This document shows, piece after piece, positions 10,426-23,213 of a stretch of 64,000 nucleotides of DNA. Within the stretch, counting starts at the first letter, position 1, and every line of letters begins with the position of its first letter. This stretch comes from Tachypleus tridentatus (taxonomy: Eukaryota; Arthropoda; Merostomata; Xiphosura; Limulidae). The translations under genes were made by a program, and so were the position numbers. The notes beneath the pieces are model-generated. The model did not search any database. It was not told the origin of the DNA and saw only the letters and a list, made by a program, of their open reading frames with translations. The stretch covers positions 46,556,782 through 46,620,781 of the forward strand of contig NC_134833.1 of the NCBI RefSeq assembly GCF_004210375.1, in the 5' to 3' direction.

Positions 10426-12233
10426 CTGTCATTTGTCACCAACGGACCCTTAGGTGTCAGAGAAGGTGTTATTAGCAACCAAGTCTTATTCACAAGAAGA
10501 CCAAACCTCCACTCCTGTGTACGGTGTAGCAAGGACAAAAAAGTCTTAGACTGAAAGTGGTGATCTATAATTTATATCTGCCTCAAAATAGTTTGTAAGA
10601 TCTTCTACGTCAGTTTGTATATTACGGATGTAAATTCTACAGTTTCATTTCTTTGTAATAGACATGCTGTATATACACTAGGTCTATTGTGTACAAAAGT
10701 GTTTTTATTTACCTGTAGTAATATGTTTAGCTAGTAATAACCTCACTAAGACCAGTCACAAGTTGGAACTTTCTTTTGCTTACCAATTTACCTTTCGTGG
10801 AATATGTCAGACGAGTAGAAATATTCGCCTTGTTTGAGTGCTTCACATTTTCTGCATCTAAAAATAAAAGTTGATATTTGCAAAGGTATATGTGCTTGTC
10901 AACATTTTAAGGAGTTTATTTTCATTTACAAAAATATTAGGTTGAAATCTGTTTTTTGACACTTAAATATATATTTGCAAAAATAAAGAAAATTGGTTTA
11001 TTTGAATTATTTGAGAATGATTCCAGTCTGCAGACGAACTACCTTTACGAAACAACCACAAATGTATATGGATACAATAATACCTGTGGAAAACCTGTAT
11101 TTCCTGCAGAAGTAATAGTGAATGACAAATCAATATTTATAATCGAATAGACAAATACGTAACAAAGATGTAGATAAGGTCGTTAAAAAACTCAATTAGG
11201 TGGCTATCGCGTCAGCTTTTTATTTATTGTTAAACTTTATAATTTGAGGAAAAGGCAGTGTGAGTCGAACAAAGATCTCATGTCTGCAAGAAACACAATA
11301 GCCGTGGGTGGTTTACAATGTGTATACAAAGACCCCTTTAAAACATATGTGTGGCAAAGCATTTTGTAATTTTACTTTGTTCTTCCCTTATAAAAACATT
11401 AAGATTCTCCACTAAAGAGCATTTTTGAGTCAGTTTGAGCACATGAATGTGTATCTTATAACTTGACTCATTAATTTCAAAAGTTACAAGGGAAATGTTT
11501 GAGGGATCAGTAAGAGTCTGTTTTTGTTAGAGATTTGGACATATGAGAACATAATCAAGAACAGAAAGAAAGTGTAAAAATAAACATAAATGCTAAAAAT
11601 AAATTAAATTTTAAGTGCTGACTAATCATAGATAAGAATAACAATAACGTATTCAAGATGTTTTTTTATTCACAAATCCCACTGAAGTTAATTGCTATAT
11701 CACGAACTAACTAATGTGAAAACTTTATTTTAGTCATAAAATCGATTGTTTCAATGTTTAGAACTTTAGAACCACGTTGAAATGTTTTACTTGACATAAT
11801 AAGTTTGTATTCAAAAAACCAATAGTACGAATTATGTCAGTATTTATCTTATGTAAATACATTTGATATTTCATTAAAAGACAATGTTAGCGTACTGAAT
11901 TAACGTTTTTGTATCGTTTCTTGACTTCTCATGACGAGTAACTTTCTTACAGAGTTGATGGATGAATGCATATTGTTCATCAAACATTGTTATAAAATAC
12001 TTGTTTTTGTATTCTACTACTGTCACTTGTGCAAGAATTCTGTTCATTTTTCTTCTTTTTTTTTGCTCGTGACCACAAACCTTCACATGAATTATCTTTA
12101 TTTGATTTATAATAGTCAAGATAGAGGAAACATTTTACCTCTAATTACTGGCAGCAGAGCACGTGACCTCTGCAAATTCCTGTAGGTTACGTGGCTATAA
12201 GACCTTTAACACCTGTCACACGAGCCAGGCCAG
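10426..12233. other. Unannotated AT-rich stretch
   Basis: The frames of 64-84 codons here are AT-rich and overlap one another on both strands at 11874-12185, as expected by chance. I see no transposon, SINE or exon signal. Confidence 0.4.
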
Positions 12234-12241
12234 CATCTATT

Positions 12242-12512
12242 GATTTGGTTTGGTTTGTTTTGAATTTCAAGCTAAGCTATCTACGCTAGCCGTCTCTCAT
12301 TTAACAGTGTAAAACTAAAGGAAAAGCAGCTAGTCATCGACACCCACTGCCAACTCTTAGGCTACTCTTTTACCAACGAAATGTGGGATTGACCGTCACT
12401 TTTATAACGCCCCCACGGCTGAAAGGGTAAGCATGTTTGGTGTGACGGGGATTCGAACCCGCGACCTTCGGATTAGAGTCGAGTGCCTTAACCACCTGGC
12501 TATGCCGAACCT
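12242..12512 (-). mobile_element. SINE A, full length, with short TSD
   Basis: The reversed B-box GGGGATTCGAACCCGCGACC, the body GCCAACTCTTAGGCTACTC and the A-box region CCACCTGGCTATGCC are all present. The duplication CATCTATT lies at 12234-12241 and 12513-12520. Confidence 0.9.
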
Positions 12513-12520
12513 CATCTATT

Positions 12521-13630
12521 AGTACCAAAATACCGAGACTAGGATTGTCAGAAAAGTGTACGGTCATTCCAGAAATCGATGATTTGAGGTTATTTTGATA
12601 GATCTCAATAAATTAAGCTTGACACCAGTTAAAAAAACACACTAGATGTTAATGAAAGTATAACAATGAAATGTGTATGGTCATGTGTATCATGGTAATG
12701 CCATACTGTGCATTATACCATAATACTTATATATAAATACTTTTTGCTGCAGAAATGGCATTTTTAATTTTAGAATAACTAAGGATATCATATTGTAATG
12801 CATCGTGCTTCACCTTCAACACTGTGGTGTCAGTTGCACAAAATATTAAATTAATATGATTTCAATTTCACTTGTTAAAGATAACAATAGTATTTTTCCT
12901 ATTCATCGGCGAATCTCCGATTCAGTTGATATGCAAAATCGATTCAAATAAGTTCTCCCTTCATCTGACATTTCCTCACGATTTAACTTAATACTTACAT
13001 ATAAACCAACTCATTCACATCTAAAACATTTCAAAAATATTTTCATTGCTACAACGGTTACCTTCCCCATGTTGACTGTCATGGTTTCTGGCAGGTCACA
13101 GGTTTGATAAAGAGACATGGTAAACATCTTTTTCTCTAATGAAAACAATCCAAACCTTTTCGAAATCACTGTTTGTTTGTTTTTAAAATCCACATCAAGA
13201 TGCTGGAATGCCTTGTGTGGCAGGTATTAATATTATTCATTTGGTTATAATCACTCATATAAAACCTGCATCGTATAAAATATTTATCAAAGTTCGACCT
13301 AAATGGCGAAGCATAGATGGCGCTTCACACTTGCAAACTTCCAAACGTAGAAGTTCACAGAATAAATGCGTGTAATACCTGGCCTTGGCAACTTATCAGT
13401 GAGATGCGTGACTTTGGTAGAAACAGGACATACCAAGATTTAGCTGCTGAGTTGATGTAGCACCATTCTGAGCAGACGACTTTAAAGTGAAAGTGTTAAT
13501 GATAAATGGAGTTGGATACTTCAGATGTTAAAGTGTAAAAGTTTTACCATGTACCACAAACAAATAACAGTAATTCTCTAACTGTAGTTAAGCTTGTAAA
13601 CACTCGTTTTTATTAGATAGAATGAAAATA
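12521..13630. other. Region upstream of the signal-peptide exon
   Basis: No repeat or coding frame is recognisable. If 13700-13778 is a real first exon, its promoter and 5' leader should be here, but I cannot pick a TATA box or start site with confidence. A TAG at 13631-13633 closes the exon's frame upstream. Confidence 0.35.
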
Positions 13631-13699
13631 TAGAAGAAATGTACCTTCGAGAAGCAAGAAGAATCTAGAATATTTTGTGAAAATAAGAAATCTGCTGCC

Positions 13700-13778
13700 A
13701 TGAAAAAGTTAAAATTCTGTACATTTTTAAGTTTTCTTCTGTGGATCCACGCTCCTGAAAGTCTGGGACAGAGTTCAG
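13700..13778 (+). CDS. Candidate first coding exon of a secreted or membrane protein
   Basis: An ATG in a good context (CTGCCATGA) opens 26 codons. They encode a short basic start (MKKLK), a hydrophobic stretch (FCTFLSFLLWI) and a small-residue region ending ESLGQSS. This is the pattern of a cleavable signal peptide, with a likely cut after Gly. The frame then meets a near-perfect splice donor, TTCAG/GTGAGT at 13774-13784, leaving one extra base (phase 1). Read without splicing, it stops at once in TAG. An in-frame TAG at 13631-13633 with no ATG between supports this ATG as the start. Phase-1 introns after signal peptides are common in animal extracellular proteins. I cannot name the protein, and no downstream exon is evident. 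This is the only strong host-gene candidate in the window. Confidence 0.6.
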
Positions 13779-15274
13779 GTGAGTAGAGGTAATTCTCGTC
13801 GTTAAAGACTATATTGTTTGAAAGTTAGGATCAAAATAATTAGAGTTGCTTATATCATTGATTCAACAAATCAATAATAAAGAACTTTATATCACTGAAA
13901 AGCCAAATGAATGAGATCGTACAGGAACGATTCCACAATTTTTTTATTTTACTTTGTACATATAAAAACAGTATAAGGAAGGCTACAGGGCATATTGTAG
14001 TTATGTATCTGAAAATATTGTCGTATCTGACACTGCTTTAACAAACACCACATATTTTATTTTAACAGGCTTTATACGTAAAACTTTATAAAGTTATGTT
14101 TTAAAAAATCAGTTTTATCTATTCTTACCATGAGATACGAAAATAATTCAATACTAGTTTTATTGTGAATTTGTCAATATTTGGTGATCAGCAAATCCGT
14201 GTTATAATACGGAAATATACATGCAAAGGCTTTGGTAATTCTAAAGTCATTGCCCTCACATTTTGTATACGTTTTTCGAATGATGTGAATATGCAGATTT
14301 AGCCTTTAGAAGGTATTATCATCTAGACTAAGGTGGTTTATTTCCGCACTACTTTCTGAAGTTTCCTATCCTTAGATTGACGAAGATCGCAGTCATCTTT
14401 TGGCAACGTATGAATATTTTCACAGTTGTATCTCTGTCATCATACGAGACTATTCGTTTCAGTTTTAATTTTTTTTCAGATTATTTGTTGACAAGAAAGC
14501 ATGAAATAATTTTTTGTTGTTACAGCATAATAAAATAAACTACTAATACGTTTTTTATTTTGTTTCTGAAATACTTTGGGTTATACTGCATGAGTCTATA
14601 TTTTATAAGATAATCGGTTATATGGTTGGTTGAGACTAGTACTTCGTTTGTTTGGGCTTCCCTCCTTCGGATTCATGAGGTTGCTTGCGCTATTGCACAC
14701 TGCCATACACACAGATCTGTGCACCATTATTATGTGGTTTACGATTTACTGAATCAAAGTTAGCACGTGTGATAACCCTATCTCCATTTCACAAATTTCA
14801 TGTTTACTGACAAGATTATGGAGAAATATTTAAATATTTCATTTACTTCTTTATGCCATAGTTATTAGAAAGACTAAGTCAGTTCTAGCTAATCTCAAAA
14901 CGCGCCATCGATCCGACAAGCAGTGTTGGTTTCTTTTTTGTACACTTTACATTGTACATTGACATTCATCAACGTTTCCTGAAAAACTATTTTATCGAAA
15001 AATACTGTTGCTAAGATGTATGCTAGTATAAACCATAGAAGTTACATGCATATGATGAATTTACATCAAGTTATTAAAACTATATTTAATATCTGTTATT
15101 ACATAACAGTTTATCATAGTTTTATTAGTCATTTATTTTCACAGTAAATTATCACTTATGAAATGTTACTGATTAAACACAACTTTTTGAATTTTTTTTT
15201 ACTTTGTACTACATTCTTTTTTACATTATACAGAGGATTAAATATCATATATCAAAATTAGAGTGTCGCCACTT
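13779..15274 (+). other. Possible first intron, no feature seen
   Basis: This is AT-rich DNA following the donor at 13779. I found no exon with an acceptor in matching phase and no recognisable repeat before the mariner fragment. Confidence 0.35.
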
Positions 15275-15700
15275 CATTACATTCAGGTCGCCACGTCCGT
15301 TCATGCTCTGTTTGATGACATTGTATTTTAACAAGATATTCTTTCGGCGTAGCTTCTATCGCTGAAATTTTAGTCCAAAAGAACATTATGCATCTCTACA
15401 TTTTTTCCATAATCCATTTGGTGCTCGAGTACAACGATTTCCCATCTCCCGATTCAATGGTCCAATTGCATCCAATGATTTGTTTGGAATTTCTTCGTAA
15501 AGAAAATGGCGTCGATACACATTGCCTGAAAGACAATACTGGTGAACCAAAAACCAGTTGGCTTTATTTCTAGGTGGAGATTCTTCTTGACCATGTTGCA
15601 TAATGCTGTCAGGGATATGTCGATAGCTTTGGCCAGTGACCTTTGTGTTCTTCGATTCTCCCGCGTTACAAGATATCGTATTTTATTTATCACGATTGAC
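15275..15700 (-). pseudogene. Mariner-like transposase fragment, internally deleted
   Basis: On the minus strand, 15693-15454 encodes a helix-turn-helix-like segment (RTQRSLAKAIDISLTALC followed by NMVKKNLHLE), as in the DNA-binding region of mariner-type transposases. It runs almost directly into FLYEEIPNKSLDAIGPLN in another frame. That resembles the conserved mariner C-terminal segment just before the third catalytic residue. The catalytic middle is missing, and the trailing part near 15290-15360 (NEVATL) looks like a decayed C-terminus. I saw no clear terminal repeats. The clade is uncertain. Confidence 0.55.
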
Positions 15701-15941
15701 TAACAAATTGTCACAGGTCTTTTTATTTTTTTTTGTTTCTAGTGAAGTTTATACGTATTTCTTGTTTTTCACTACCATTAAATGTAAGTTATACATCCTT
15801 AATTAAACCACGTTTGTGATCAATGTATATGACATCATACACAAAATCCTACAAAATCCCAAATAACGTAAAAACATTGACTTTATATAAGTTGTTGCTG
15901 TCATGTGACATGTTTATTTGCGTACTCAACACTGCATTAGA

Positions 15942-16210
15942 ACCTCTATGGCCAAGCGTGTTTAGGAGTTCGACTCATAATCCGAGGGTCGCGGGTTCGA
16001 ATCCCAGTCGCACCAAACATGCTCGCCCTTTCAGCCGTGGGAGCATTATAATGTTACGGTCAATTCCACTATTCGTTGGTAAAAGAGTAGCTCAAAAGTT
16101 GGCGGTGGGTGGTGATGACTAGCTGCCTTTCCTCTAGTCTTACACTGCTAAATTAGGGACGGCTAGCGCAGATAGCCCTCGAATAGCTTTGCGCGAAATT
16201 CAAAAAACAA
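15942..16210 (+). mobile_element. SINE A, full length
   Basis: It has B-box GCGGGTTCGAATCCCAG, body TAGCTCAAAAGTTGGCGG, tail GCGCAGATAGCCCTCG, and ends GCGCGAAATTCAAAAAAC. The flanking duplication is unclear (AGAAC on both sides at most). Confidence 0.9.
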
Positions 16211-16904
16211 GAACTTTTATTTGGGAGTACATACACATTCTGAAACATCATTTTAGTACAAGTAATAAAGAATATTTTTGAAAAGTGCAACGAGGTTTAC
16301 CTCATTGATGTAATAATTCTCAAGTATATAGGTTTTAATGTCGTATGTGATGAAAAAAATCCTCACTATAAAAACTATAACTTATTATCAGTAAGTAAAG
16401 TAAAAACGAAATTATTGATTATAGAAGATTATCCAGTATATTTATATGCATGATGATTATGTGTTCGCCTTCGTGTCTTTTTGGTGTAGGATATACTGAT
16501 AAGAAGTTAATTTCATTCGTATCATTTAATATTGTAATTGCAATTTCTATGTCATAGCAACGATAACCGATTGACTGACCCTGTAATATACGTGTCTGCG
16601 TGTAAGAGCCTTTTGTGCAATACTATGCACGTATATTAATACTTTGTTAATCTGTATACCTTATTTTGCTTATGTAAGTATGGATATGACCTAAGTTCAA
16701 CCAAGAAAGTTAGGTAATTGACTCGTAAGTAGATAACCATATGTATAATATACAGGAGATTTAGCTTTGTTCATTATATTTATATGAGCCCTTGATACGC
16801 TTACGATGTGCGAATTTGTATGTAAATGAATAATTCTAGCTCAAAAGTTAAGCCATATAAAACCATTATGTTTTTATCATGTAACGACTGAAAACATCAA
16901 GGTT
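16211..16904. other. Unannotated AT-rich stretch
   Basis: I see nothing recognisable in it. Confidence 0.4.
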
Positions 16905-17013
16905 CTCCACTAGGACAGCGGTCAGTCTGCGGAATTATGATGCTAAAAAGCAAGGATTCGTTTCCCCTCAGCGGACGCAGCAGACGGAGATGTGGCTTTG
17001 CTATAAGAAAGCA
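16905..17013 (+). mobile_element. SINE B
   Basis: A degraded head (CCACTAGGACAGCGGTCAG) and B-box-like GGATTCGTTTCCCC are followed by the tail TGTGGCTTTGCTATAAGAAA. This is a diverged copy of the family at 27.6 kb. Confidence 0.75.
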
Positions 17014-18657
17014 AAAAAAATTCTTAGTTTTATACAATTTATTTCAAATAACTGGAAAATGTGAAACTTTTTTTCAACTTTATAGAAAGTATTATGATAA
17101 TATACGTGCAGGAGCTGCATGAAAAATAATTTAAAAGTACAAAAGAGATAGCTGTAAGGTTACTAATACTGCTGGAAGGAAATGGGATTTCCTGCTCAGC
17201 AAGCATTGAACTTTTGTTCAGAGCTTTTACCTAAGTAATATATTTAAAATGTGGATCAACTTTTGTTTTAGTAAATCTTATCTTTATGAACTTGTTAAAA
17301 CTGATAAACCCCTAAAGGTAAACACCTTTCCATGCATATTTTGAGGTTGTAATTTACATTTGAATGGACGTTAAAATCAGCCGAAATGCCTACTAAATTA
17401 TTTATACAATTTTTCTTGAACTTCCAATGAACGAACGTCAGATATACCAAAATGGTTACTTTATCAACAAGAAAGATTTTATTTATTATTTTTACATGCT
17501 AGCCACCAGTATAAATAAAAGTCGTCGTGAAATATGTTTTAGTTTTTGTCCCTGTGCATCACTTACTTTAAACCGCCTTTTCATCTCTTCAGTTATTAGA
17601 AATAAACTGGGGAATATGAAAACATTATAATTACACAGTAAACAATCAGTATATATAAACGTGGATGTCTCTCTTTATTTCTACAAGTCTGTTCCTTATG
17701 CACAGCCATATTTTCATAACTACAGACTCCACACTCTCAGTACGATACGCCTTTGTGAGGAAAGTAACATGCTATATGTTACCGTTGCCCCAGAGGATAC
17801 AAATTGAGTCCAAATTGACCAATATTACAATTTTTAGCAAATAGCACGACAAAGTGAAAAGGCTAAACATTTCTGTACCGCATGAAATATACATGAAATC
17901 CAGTTGGGCAACACTATTCAGCTACATTTTGATAATTTTATTTGACTTCAAACCATGGATGCGTCGCCGTTTCTAAATTGTAGTCACCCCCCACATCATT
18001 TTATTATATAGTGCTTGTGTGCAGCCTTCTCTAATTTTAACCACAGAAAGGACAGACAGTAAGAAGCATCCATCGTCACAAGGACTTTATTTGCGTAATG
18101 GAATTGGCTGTCGCTTCCATAACGCTGAAAGTGCGAAACGTATTCTGTGGCATCTTACCTCATCCTCAGAACATTCTATCCATACCCAACACATTAGCCA
18201 TTCATCCACGCCCGATCAAATAGCAAGCTAATTCCAAGCATAACTAACAAGTTTCTGCCAATACCGCCAAAACCTTTTAAGCAAATTTGATGACGTAATA
18301 AAAATTTCTTTACTTAATTGAATGGTATTGAGAAAGTATTTAGTTTTGGGTTTCTCTCGGTTTGATAAAAAAAACCCATTAATTTCATATTTGCCTGCTT
18401 TAGTATTCTCATTTAATTAAATATTTAAAAGATTATCCGTATGTTCTTTGTTACTGGTTCATTTGGAATGTTAAAAATTTACGTAAGTTAGTAAAGCTTA
18501 TCATTCTTATTACCGAAAGAAATCAAATAACTCGTTATTAAAGAAAGCAAACTCTTAATAATATTAAAAAATATACAAATTTGGCTGTCAGTAAGCTAAG
18601 TAAAAGGAATAATATTCTTCGTTTAAATAAATGTGGAGCCATTATTAAACTGATACA
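17014..18657. other. Unannotated stretch
   Basis: A 70-codon frame at 18019-18231 overlaps a second open frame of similar length, so neither is convincing. The segment near 17650-18250 is slightly less AT-rich. No repeat family is recognised. Confidence 0.35.
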
Positions 18658-19533
18658 CGTTACGCATTATTATTTTCCGACGAATCTCCGATTTAATGTT
18701 ACGTATGTTAACGAATCACTGTTTTAAGTAACCAGAACTTTGAATACGAATATAGTAGATAATTGTTAATATATATTAAAAATATTTGCCAACAAAATTG
18801 ATACGCATAATTTTATTCTTGTAACGCAAATATATTTTAATATATAAACATAAAAACAATTTATGATAACTGTTATTACTAACAGTTATTACAAATAATG
18901 GTTTATATACAACAGTTTTACAAGCTTACAAACAATGCTGAGTCTCATATCCGTTCATAACTAAATATTTTATTGACGATCCAAGACTACAACGAGCAAA
19001 TTAATTGTGAGTTGATATTGTTGCACCTACTTTAAGTTAGCTAGGCTTTATTAGTATCGCACTAGTACGAGTTCACTTCTCACGCTGAGGATATTTAATT
19101 ACTGTCTTTGTAGAAATACTAACGTCCAAAGTTACTCAGTAAAGATAAACGATTTGTAATGTTCGAAACCTATAACATTCCTGGTACAGTTTTGTAGTTT
19201 TCCTATTAATAGACGCTATTCACAATTATTAAAGCCCTCGGTGGACTCAGCAGATAGCTCGATGTGGGTTTGCTGTAAGAAAACACAAAATAAACTATTA
19301 AAGCTTCTTAGGCCTATGGTACACTGACTGTTAACTCGAGTTCATACAATATTTTTGCTGCTTTCGTTACACAAGTATTGATCATTTTTACAATTTCAAG
19401 TATTTCTATAAATTTCGAGAACAGGCGGGACTTGCAAAATGCATAATTGATAATTTATAACACAGGGAAAAAGATAACTATAATGAAACAAGCGTAGGTT
19501 TTAAATTAAACGTATAGCACTAAATCTGTTACA
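18658..19533 (-). mobile_element. Putative solo LTR, copy a
   Basis: On the minus strand it starts TGTAACAGATTTAGTG (19533 downward) and ends GCGTAACG at 18658. Diagnostic blocks shared with the other copies include the reverse of CGAACATTACAAA near 19160 and GAGAACAGGCGGGACTTG near 19420. The usual AATAAA near the 3' end is here ATTAAA (18692-18697 region). A short SINE B fragment has inserted at 19236-19295. No flanking direct repeat is visible. Confidence 0.65.
19236..19295 (+). mobile_element. 5'-truncated SINE B with TSD
   Basis: Only the tail half is present: CGGTGGACTCAGCAGATAGC, then TTGCTGTAAGAAAACAC. It is flanked by TATTAAAGC at 19227-19235 and 19296-19304. The 5' truncation with an intact duplication is a clear mark of LINE-type target-primed insertion. 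Confidence 0.85.
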
Positions 19534-21581
19534 GCAACCTAGGTTTGTAGCGATACACAAAGTGAAAGTAGGTAGTCTATACCATCCATTGCCAGCTCTT
19601 GAGACACCAATGTCAAACCTTATAGCAGAATTTGATTGTTATTTCTATTACGCACCCACTGATCCAAAGTGAGAAACATGAACTTTTAGTTGTCGATACA
19701 CAGGCTCAACACTGGGCCACGTATGCCCATTAATTGACGAGATATTCTAATAAGATAAAAATTAAGATTGCAAAGGTGTTATAATTTCATAATTTCGAAT
19801 AAAATTACTCTAAAGCTGTTTGGATATAGCTTCCATAATATTGAACTGATAGACTAGAGATAATGACAAACAGTCAACATCACCTACCGCCAACTGTTGG
19901 GCATTTGTATATGGTTAAATAGTGGGGTGTGGCCCAGTACTTTAAGTTTTTTTGCAACAACAGGTTGCGAGCCACATATACATAATTTTGATTAATTAAA
20001 ATAGTTTTGAACTAGTTCAGAAATAGGAATTGTCATGTTTTCCGATTTCAGCGCGTTTTCGTGTTATGTCATACAATAATAATCGATTTCTCAGTGGATC
20101 AGCATTAAGGTACCGCATTTACAGTACTACACTCCAAGGTTCGATTTGTACAGTGCTATTTTTTTCTCATTTACAATAAATTATTGATACGCGCAATTCA
20201 AGATTATTTATTTACATTAAGTCTTGACCTTCAAAAACTCTTTTGAACAACGAATAAGTTTAGCATTATTAAGTAAAGAAAATCTTATTAGAACTTATAC
20301 TTTTTATTGTGAAGTTTAAAACTGAGATTCAGTTTTGAAAGTAAAGCGTTACAATTCTTAGGACATTTAATATAATTAAGTCTTGCTATATTGAATAACG
20401 AAAAAATACTAGCTCGATATGAAGCGATAATTATATCAGTGAAAAGGAAGCATCTGGTTTGTGCCAAACTGGAAGAATGTTCAGTTAAAGAACTGTTATT
20501 AACGTCTTTGATTACAGACTTCAACTTTGGACATTTTAATTAAATGCATTTTATAGATAGCCATGTGAGTGTCAAAAACATTATGCTCTTAGCCTAGTGT
20601 AAGCACTAACTGTATCAGTTGTATCGTTAAGTTTCTGTGAAATTTTATGTGGAAACTAAAAACAACCAAAACAAAAATTCTCTTTTTGAATTTATTAATT
20701 AGACATGTCCCAGAACTAATAATAACATTATGGATTTTATACGAAATTAAACTTTAATAATTATAGGTTAAAAATAGAGTACATAAAATATCAAGACATA
20801 ACGCTAACATAGCCCATGTATATACGTTAATGTTTTTAGTTCAAACTACCGCAAATGAAAAACGTAGTGCGTAATTTAACAGCAAAGCCAGAACAGAACG
20901 ATTATTAACCTTTTCTCATAAATGATAGCATCGCAATTATAACTAATGTATTTTGCTTAAATTCATATACACATACTATAAAGATATGAATCACTAGCAA
21001 CCACGTTGTTACAAATAAACTAGAAAGAAGAATCGTTTACATAATATAGAGCAACAACGAGAGTTATATCACTAGATTAACATATTCCGAATAAAAAAAG
21101 AATTAGATGAAACTGAAAGAAAATACAAGATTCTGAATTAGCTATTTCAAGTATTGTTCGTAAAACTGCTTAAACAAAGCGTACATTCAATTTAATTGAC
21201 AACATCTATGGACCTGCTATTAGTGGAATTATGTATGATAAAATAAATATTTACAAACAAACCTATATTACGTAGATCTATGCAGTGTTTCTCAATAAAA
21301 ACTCTCACACACTCTACTGTTCTTTGTATTTATTTCTCCCAGAACTGTTAAGGGAGAAAAACTAATATAAGCGTAAATGGCGCTAATAGCGCATCGCATT
21401 GTTTTGCACAATTGTTACGAAACAAATAAAATACAAAATAATAAACAAATATTTCATCCCTTTTTTTTTCTTTCGTATTGGTTTTAATACGAGCTTATCT
21501 GAAATGGTGCGATTCGCCAACACTTTCTAACCAACAAAAACAGATGTATATAAACGTAATAGTGCAACAAACAGAAATACG
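19534..21581. other. Unannotated AT-rich stretch
   Basis: I see no coding frame or named repeat. The frame at 20288-20524 is AT-rich and unsupported. Confidence 0.4.
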
Positions 21582-21769
21582 CCTTTGGCCGTGTTGGTGT
21601 TATAATGTGACGATCAATCCCACTATTCGTTGGTAAAAGAGTAGCCCAAGAGTTGACGGTGGGTGGTGATGACTAGCTGCCTTTTCTCTAGTCTTACACT
21701 GCTAACTTAGGGACGGCTAGCGCAGATAGCTCTGGTGTAACTTTGCGCGAAATTCAAAACAAACCAAAC
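21582..21769 (+). mobile_element. SINE A, 5'-truncated
   Basis: The tRNA-like head is missing. The copy begins just before GGCCGTGTTGG and keeps the body AAAGAGTAGCCCAAGAGTTG, the tail TAGCGCAGATAGCTCTGG and the AC-rich end. Confidence 0.88.
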
Positions 21770-22690
21770 TACGTGTTTGGTATTTTTCTGGCGTGCAGGA
21801 TAATCTTGAGGACTGGTGTAGCTGTTTGGGCTACGTGTCTGTCGACCCTAGGTCCAACTGCATGATTTCTTTTGTTGTAAGTAAAAAAAACAACAACACA
21901 TGCTAATGACAAGGACTTCGTGTTAATGTTGTCATTGACATTGGAATCTGCAATGGTGGCATCAGTGACGACTCGAGTGTCCTCAAGTTCGTTGGAGTCC
22001 ATGGTAATTAGTGACCGAAGTTTGCTATGGTTCTGCAAACTTCTAACGTCACTTCAATCCCTCTTTTAGCCAACTCCCTTATCAGTCTGAATTACGACCT
22101 AACTGCCACATTTGCAAATTAAATAATATGATTTATGTCCAAGGTTTGTCGACAGTTGTCCGTCTTTTTCTATTGCAGTGAAACTATCACGTACCCTAAT
22201 ATTTGACTCTCTATCCCTTAACTTGTCAACCTTTAAGTGTCCCTTTATTCCTTTGTCATACACATGATTATGCAAGCCTGTGTATGTCTTATTTACTATA
22301 ACTTGAAATAACTTAATTTCTCAGCTACTTACTAAACATTAACCGGGCTGGTGACTTTCCCGTCGTTGTATGCGGTAAGCTGTGCTACGACAAACTAACA
22401 AAAATGTATTTAACGAAAGTCTCCAATTATTACTACTAGCATAGCTTTCATCTGTTCGATATTGAATTTTCTATGTTAGCTGACGGGTACAGTAGAATCT
22501 CTATTTGATGATTTATTCTACGACCCAAAGTATCTGACGTAAACTCTGTCTGTACTATCTCTGATAGACCGTAACGCACAAACGTACTATCCAAGTTATC
22601 TAGAACTTTACTATTTTTAACTATGTTTAACGCAAACTGGAGTTTATTATGAGGCATTCTTCTAAACGTAAATAAAATCATAACCTATAT
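21770..22690 (-). other. Unidentified minus-strand open-frame cluster
   Basis: Three minus-strand frames look more coding-like than their surroundings. They lie at 22681-22448 (including MPHNKLQFALNIVKNSKVL and LSEIVQTEFTSD), about 22320-22130 (TYTGLHNHVYDKGIKGHL, VDKLRDRESNIRV, FTAIEKDGQLS) and 22038-21769 (TMDSNELEDTRVVTDATIA). They are separated by stops and frame changes. Low AT content and charged residues fit an old protein-coding element, such as a transposon, or a pseudogene. I recognise no domain or catalytic motif, and no splice sites are obvious. The 5'-truncated SINE A abuts the downstream end. Confidence 0.3.
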
Positions 22691-22932
22691 CTTAAGAATA
22701 TAATTTTATTAGCTCAATATTTCGCTGTTACAGCCTCGTCAGGAAGTATCGATAGAAATCATGTAACCACCTCACATGAAAAATATCTTGAACTCATACA
22801 ATTCCAGCAACTACAAACGACTTTAAATAAAGCACATTGCTTTTATTATCACTCAATAATGTATTATGAAACAATGACTTATTAAAGATCTCTCTTCAAT
22901 CAAAAGCAATATTATATGATAGACCCACCACT

Positions 22933-23213
22933 GATCCAGCATGGCTAGGTGGATAAGGTACTCGACTCGTATTATGAGGGTTGCGGGTTCGAATCCCCGT
23001 CACAACAAATATGCCAACCCTTTCAGCCGTGGGGGCGTCATAATGTTTCGGTCAATCCTACTATTTGTTAGTTAAAGAGTAGCCTAAGAGTTGGCAGTGG
23101 GTATGATGACTAGCTGCCTTCCCTCTAGTTTTACACTGCTAAATTAGGGAATGATAGCGCAGATAACACTCGTGTAGCTATGCGCGAAATTTAAAACAAA
23201 CCAAACAAGCAAA
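22933..23213 (+). mobile_element. SINE A, full length
   Basis: It has head GCATGGCTAGGTGGATAAGG, B-box GCGGGTTCGAATCCCCG, body AGAGTAGCCTAAGAGTTGGC and tail AGCGCAGATAACACTCG. No clear duplication is seen. Confidence 0.9.

Noticed and set aside
11874-12185. Overlapping frames of 81 and 84 codons on opposite strands
   Set aside because: AT-rich chance frames. One runs toward the SINE A boundary, and there is no supporting signal.
18019-18231. 70-codon open frame as a gene
   Set aside because: A second frame is open over the same bases and neither has splice signals or a known motif.
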